Assembly (NCBI GenBank): GCA_023249165.1
Contig: JAHFDE010000088.1
Span: forward strand, 1-8,554
Length of the DNA stretch: 8,554 nt
From: Candidatus Methylomirabilota bacterium
Lineage (GTDB): Bacteria > Methylomirabilota > Methylomirabilia > Methylomirabilales > CSP1-5
Direction of reading: 5' to 3'
The translations under genes and the position numbers were made by a program. Of the stretch, positions 6,204 to 8,554 are shown one piece after another (the stretch's first letter is position 1; the number at the start of each line of letters is the position of its first letter). The notes below the pieces were generated by a model. It saw only the letters and a list, made by a program, of their open reading frames with translations, made no database searches and was not told the origin of the DNA.

Positions 6204-6251
6204 ATGAACCATGAACTCTGAACTATGAACCCCGAGCACGGAACTATGAAC
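6204..6251 (+). repeat. Degenerate ATGAAC direct repeats
   Basis: ATGAAC occurs at 6204, 6211, 6225 and 6246, with a variant CTGAAC at 6218. Several copies are preceded by C or T, as in CTATGAAC. No reading frame or RNA gene explains it. It fills the rest of the spacer before the permease gene, whose likely ribosome binding site GAGG begins at 6257. Confidence 0.7.
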
Positions 6252-6268
6252 GCCGCGAGGCGAAAACG

Positions 6269-7189
6269 ATGGGGCGCTATCTCCTGCGAAGGCTGCTCCT
6301 CCTGCTCCCGGTGACGTGGGGCGTGTCCACGTTGGTCTTTCTCTTGATCCACCTGACTCCGGGGGATCCGGTGGAGGTGATGTTGGGCGAGACCGCCCTC
6401 CCTGCGGCGAGGGAGGCACTCCGCCAGAGCCTCCGGCTGGACCGTCCCCTTCCAGAGCAGTATCTCCACTTCCTTCACGGGCTCGTCACCGGTGATCTCG
6501 GCACGTCTCTCTTCTCTCGCGAGCCGGTCTTTGCCCGGCTCCTGCAGGCGCTGCCCGCGACCGCCGAGCTGGCGGTGGCGGGTCTCGGTGTGGCCCTCAT
6601 GATCGCCGTCCCCCTGGGGACTGTCGCCGCGGTGAGGCGGGGGTCTGGCCTGGACCATGGGAGTCGGTTCGTAGCCCTCTTGGGGGTTTCGGTCCCCAAC
6701 TTTGTTCTCGCGCCGCTCCTGATCCTCGCCTTTGCCATTGAACTCAACTGGCTGCCGGTGTCGGGTCGCGGCGGCCTCGGCCATCTCATCCTTCCGGCCC
6801 TGACGCTCGGGATGGCTTTCGCCGGGATCCTCTCGCGGATGGTGCGGGCGAGCCTGCTGGAGGTCCTGGGTCAGGAGTACATCCGGGCGGCTAGGGCCAA
6901 GGGCCTTTCCGAAGGACGGGTGATCCTCCGTCATGGCCTGACGGCTTCCCTGATTCCCGTCATCACCATCGTGGGGCTACAGTTTGGGGCGTTGCTCTCG
7001 GGCGCGATCATCACCGAGACCATCTTTGCCTGGCCCGGCCTGGGGAGACTGACGCTGCAGGCGATCCAGGCTCGAGACTATCCGTTGGTGCAGGGCTGTG
7101 TGCTGGTCATCAGTTTCGGATATGTCTTGGTCAACACGGCGACGGATCTGTTGTACGCCTATGCAGACCCGAGGATCCGGTATGACTAG
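6269..7189 (+). CDS. Peptide/nickel ABC transporter permease, DppB-like
   Basis: This is a 306-residue inner-membrane permease of the BPD-transporter class. The start MGRYLLRRLLLLLPVTWGVSTLVFLLIHLTPGDP is the classic DppB/OppB N-terminus: basic residues, first membrane helix, then the L(T/S)PGDP phrase. About six hydrophobic helices are evident. The EAA loop that contacts the ATPase is EYIRAARAKGLSEGRVILRH (about 203-222), and the gene ends YADPRIRYD as expected. GAGG about eight bases before ATG supports the start. It is separated from the binding-protein gene by 113 bases of repeats, but same-strand order and family match make it the partner of that lipoprotein and of the DppC-like protein downstream. 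Confidence 0.93.
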   Translation: MGRYLLRRLLLLLPVTWGVSTLVFLLIHLTPGDPVEVMLGETALPAAREALRQSLRLDRPLPEQYLHFLHGLVTGDLGTSLFSREPVFARLLQALPATAELAVAGLGVALMIAVPLGTVAAVRRGSGLDHGSRFVALLGVSVPNFVLAPLLILAFAIELNWLPVSGRGGLGHLILPALTLGMAFAGILSRMVRASLLEVLGQEYIRAARAKGLSEGRVILRHGLTASLIPVITIVGLQFGALLSGAIITETIFAWPGLGRLTLQAIQARDYPLVQGCVLVISFGYVLVNTATDLLYAYADPRIRYD

Positions 7190-7190
7190 C

Positions 7191-7316
7191 AGCAGTCAGC
7201 AGTCGGCAATCCGCTGTCGGCTATCGGCCGTCGCGGACTAGACGAGAGACTGGAGATTTGAGGCGGGGGTCTGGGGTCTCCTGTCTCATGTCTCTGGTTG
7301 CTGACCGCTGACTGCT
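7191..7316 (+). repeat. Inverted-repeat spacer between the two permease genes
   Basis: Arms AGCAGTCAGCAGTCGGCAA (7191-7209) and the complement of 7298-7316 match in 17 of 19 positions, with about 88 bases between. Further CTGTCGGC-type units lie just inside the left arm, and the related CCGACAG lies outside the right arm up to 7328. In mRNA this could form a long stem between dppB and dppC. The pattern resembles dispersed intergenic repeats rather than coding DNA. Confidence 0.75.
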
Positions 7317-7349
7317 GACAGCCGACAGCTAATGGGAAGGACGGAGCGG

Positions 7350-8156
7350 ATGCGAAGAGGCCGGAGATGGCCCAGCGGGTTTCTGTTGGTGACGGGGGTG
7401 ATGCTCTGTGCATTGCTGGCCCCGATCCTGGCCCCTCATTCCCCCACGGATCAAGTGTTGGCCGAGGGGCTCAGCGGACCTAGCCTCACACACCCGTTTG
7501 GTCAGGATCGCCTCGGCCGCGATCTCCTCTCGCGAACCCTGTATGGGGGCCGGATCTCGTTCTGGGTTGCCACGGTGGCGGTCAGCATCTCTTTAGGGAT
7601 CGGGCTCGTGGTCGGGGCAGCCGCCGGCCACTTCGGCGGGTGGGTGGACGAGCTCGTGATGCGTTGCGTGGACATCTTGCAGGCCTTTCCCGGAATTCTC
7701 CTCGCTATCGCCTTTGCGGCCATTCTGGGCCCGAGCATCACCAACGTGGTCATTGCCCTCTCCTTGATCGGCTGGGTAGGATATGCCCGGCTCACCCGCG
7801 GCCAGATCCTCGTGGTCCGGGAGATGGAGTTTGTGGCGGCAGCCAGGGCCTTAGGGGGGAAAGACCTGAGGGTGATCTTCCGGCATCTGCTGCCCAATAT
7901 CGTCGGGCCGGTCGTCGTGGAGGCCAGCTTTGGGTTCGCCGCGGTCATCGTCGCGGAGGCGAGCCTGAGCTTCCTCGGGCTCGGCACCCAGCCCCCCACC
8001 CCGAGTTGGGGGGCGATGCTCGATGAGGCGAGACAGTATCTCTTGGTCGCGCCCCATCTGACCCTCTTCCCCGGGGTCGCGATCGTGGTCACCGTCATGG
8101 GCTTTAACTTCCTGGGGGATGGCCTCAGGGACCTGTGGGATCCGCGGAGCGGGTAG
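7350..8156 (+). CDS. Peptide/nickel ABC transporter permease, DppC-like
   Basis: This is the second membrane subunit of the importer, 268 residues. After the first helix (about 10-29) comes the hallmark HPFGQDRLGRDLLSRTLYGG of DppC/OppC proteins. The EAA loop is EFVAAARALGGKDLRVIFRH (about 160-179), and the C-terminus has EASLSFLGLGTQPPTPSWG and ends GDGLRDLWDPRSG, as usual. ATG 7350 is preferred because AAGGA (7337-7341) sits eight bases before it. An in-frame ATG at 7332 abuts the repeat spacer and has no ribosome binding site. Normally dppD and dppF ATPase genes follow, but none is present in the remaining 398 bases. Confidence 0.93.
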   Translation: MRRGRRWPSGFLLVTGVMLCALLAPILAPHSPTDQVLAEGLSGPSLTHPFGQDRLGRDLLSRTLYGGRISFWVATVAVSISLGIGLVVGAAAGHFGGWVDELVMRCVDILQAFPGILLAIAFAAILGPSITNVVIALSLIGWVGYARLTRGQILVVREMEFVAAARALGGKDLRVIFRHLLPNIVGPVVVEASFGFAAVIVAEASLSFLGLGTQPPTPSWGAMLDEARQYLLVAPHLTLFPGVAIVVTVMGFNFLGDGLRDLWDPRSG

Positions 8157-8223
8157 GTGCTCGGGCCCGGCTGGAGTCTGGTATATGAGCGTGGTGGCTC
8201 TTTGACCTCGGGATGATCTGCCG

Positions 8224-8433
8224 TTGACCAAGGACAAGAAAGGCGACAAGGGAAAGAAAAGACCGTCGGTCCGACTGCCTGTGGCGCCGCCGTCTCGCCC
8301 CCATCGACCGAAGCCCGATTATCGGCGAGAGCATGAGAAAGAGCGCATCCGTCGGGTCCTGCAGGAAGAGCAGAAGAAGCAGGAGGCGCAGGAGAAGCCG
8401 GAGCGGGAAGAGCAGGGGGAGGAGGAAGGGTGA
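8224..8433 (+). CDS. Small highly charged protein
   Basis: This 69-residue ORF starts at TTG 8224; a stop at 8203-8205 rules out an ATG or GTG further upstream in this frame. Lys-rich (MTKDKKGDKGKKRP), a Pro/Arg stretch (about 18-33), then a Glu/Gln/Lys/Arg helix from about 34 ending in QGEEEG. It has no cysteine, membrane segment or signal peptide. Third positions favour G/C, supporting coding, but the ribosome binding site is weak and low-complexity sequence can be misleading. I do not recognise it. The helical tail suggests a coiled or disordered protein that binds nucleic acid or a partner. It overlaps the next tiny ORF by a shared GTGA. Confidence 0.45.
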   Translation: MTKDKKGDKGKKRPSVRLPVAPPSRPHRPKPDYRREHEKERIRRVLQEEQKKQEAQEKPEREEQGEEEG

Positions 8434-8507
8434 AACTCAAGACGGCCCTGACTCCACAGAAGCTCAAGAGTCTCGAGGTCAGGATCCCTCCCTGCGACAC
8501 CGAATAG
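8430..8507 (+). CDS. 25-residue coupled mini-ORF
   Basis: GTG 8430 overlaps the preceding stop (GTGA) and is directly preceded by a strong GGGGGAGGAGGAAGG purine tract, a textbook arrangement for coupled translation. The peptide MKLKTALTPQKLKSLEVRIP ends PCDTE before TAG 8505-8507. Codon use matches neighbours. It may be a genuine small protein, or the start of a longer gene cut by a premature stop. The family is unknown. Confidence 0.35.
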   Translation: MKLKTALTPQKLKSLEVRIPPCDTE

Positions 8508-8554
8508 GAGCGATTTCCTCATCCTAGAGCGGGTGTACAATGCCGAACGCCCGG

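Noticed and set aside
6164..6251. Possible CRISPR-like array or intrinsic terminator.
   Set aside because: Units are 6-7 bases with no unique spacers, and no U-run follows the palindrome.
7332..7349. Earlier in-frame ATG for the DppC-like gene.
   Set aside because: It sits at the edge of the repeat spacer with no ribosome binding site, whereas 7350 has AAGGA at eight bases.
8157..8223. Possible terminator around the CGGGCCCG palindrome after the DppC-like gene.
   Set aside because: Stem is very short and self-complementary, with no U-tract.
8540..8554. ATG at 8540 as the start of a next gene.
   Set aside because: Only five codons are visible and the ribosome binding site is poor; nothing can be concluded.

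Overview
The window is GC-rich bacterial chromosome with strong G/C preference at third codon positions. It carries a Gram-negative-style mix of periplasmic binding proteins, a PilZ remnant and yifB/comM. The spacers are littered with short dispersed repeats, and one gene belongs to the RAYT-like Y1 transposase family. This is reminiscent of uncultured GC-rich soil or subsurface lineages such as Methylomirabilota/Rokubacteria. That placement is an impression from memory, not something the sequence proves. No phylogenetic marker gene is present.

Layout. 1-168 is the 3' end of a PilZ-like protein. 202-366 is a 54-codon ORF resembling the tail of a subtilase propeptide. 401-538 (minus) is a 45-residue orphan ORF with a good ribosome binding site and, about 190 bases upstream, a near-consensus sigma-54 promoter. 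881-1750 is a complete GltI-like glutamate/aspartate-type binding protein without permease or ATPase neighbours. 1826-2758 is a self-contained element: a Y1 (HUH) RAYT-like transposase flanked by 27-bp inverted arms. 2888-4423 is yifB/comM (Mg-chelatase-like AAA+ protein). It is followed closely by a 63-residue zinc-ribbon protein (4427-4618) and a peptide/nickel-type transport set: lipoprotein binding protein (4635-6155), DppB-like permease (6269-7189) and DppC-like permease (7350-8156). 8224-8507 holds two very small, translationally coupled ORFs, the first highly charged.

How the genes fit together. The SBP5 lipoprotein and the two permeases form the extracytoplasmic and membrane parts of one ABC importer for peptides or similar solutes. 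The two ATPase subunits do not follow, so they must be encoded elsewhere or shared. yifB, the zinc ribbon and the binding protein are packed on one strand with gaps of 3 and 16 bases and probably share a transcript. The two spacers inside the transporter set are filled with repetitive, hairpin-forming DNA unlike the coding DNA around them.

No complete new multi-gene system is evident. The most interesting signals are regulatory and mobile: the inward TTGACA boxes inside the transposase arms, with a predicted transcript starting at the start codon; a 33-bp imperfect repeat upstream of two unrelated genes; the sigma-54-like site in front of a tiny ORF; and the structured repeats between transporter genes.
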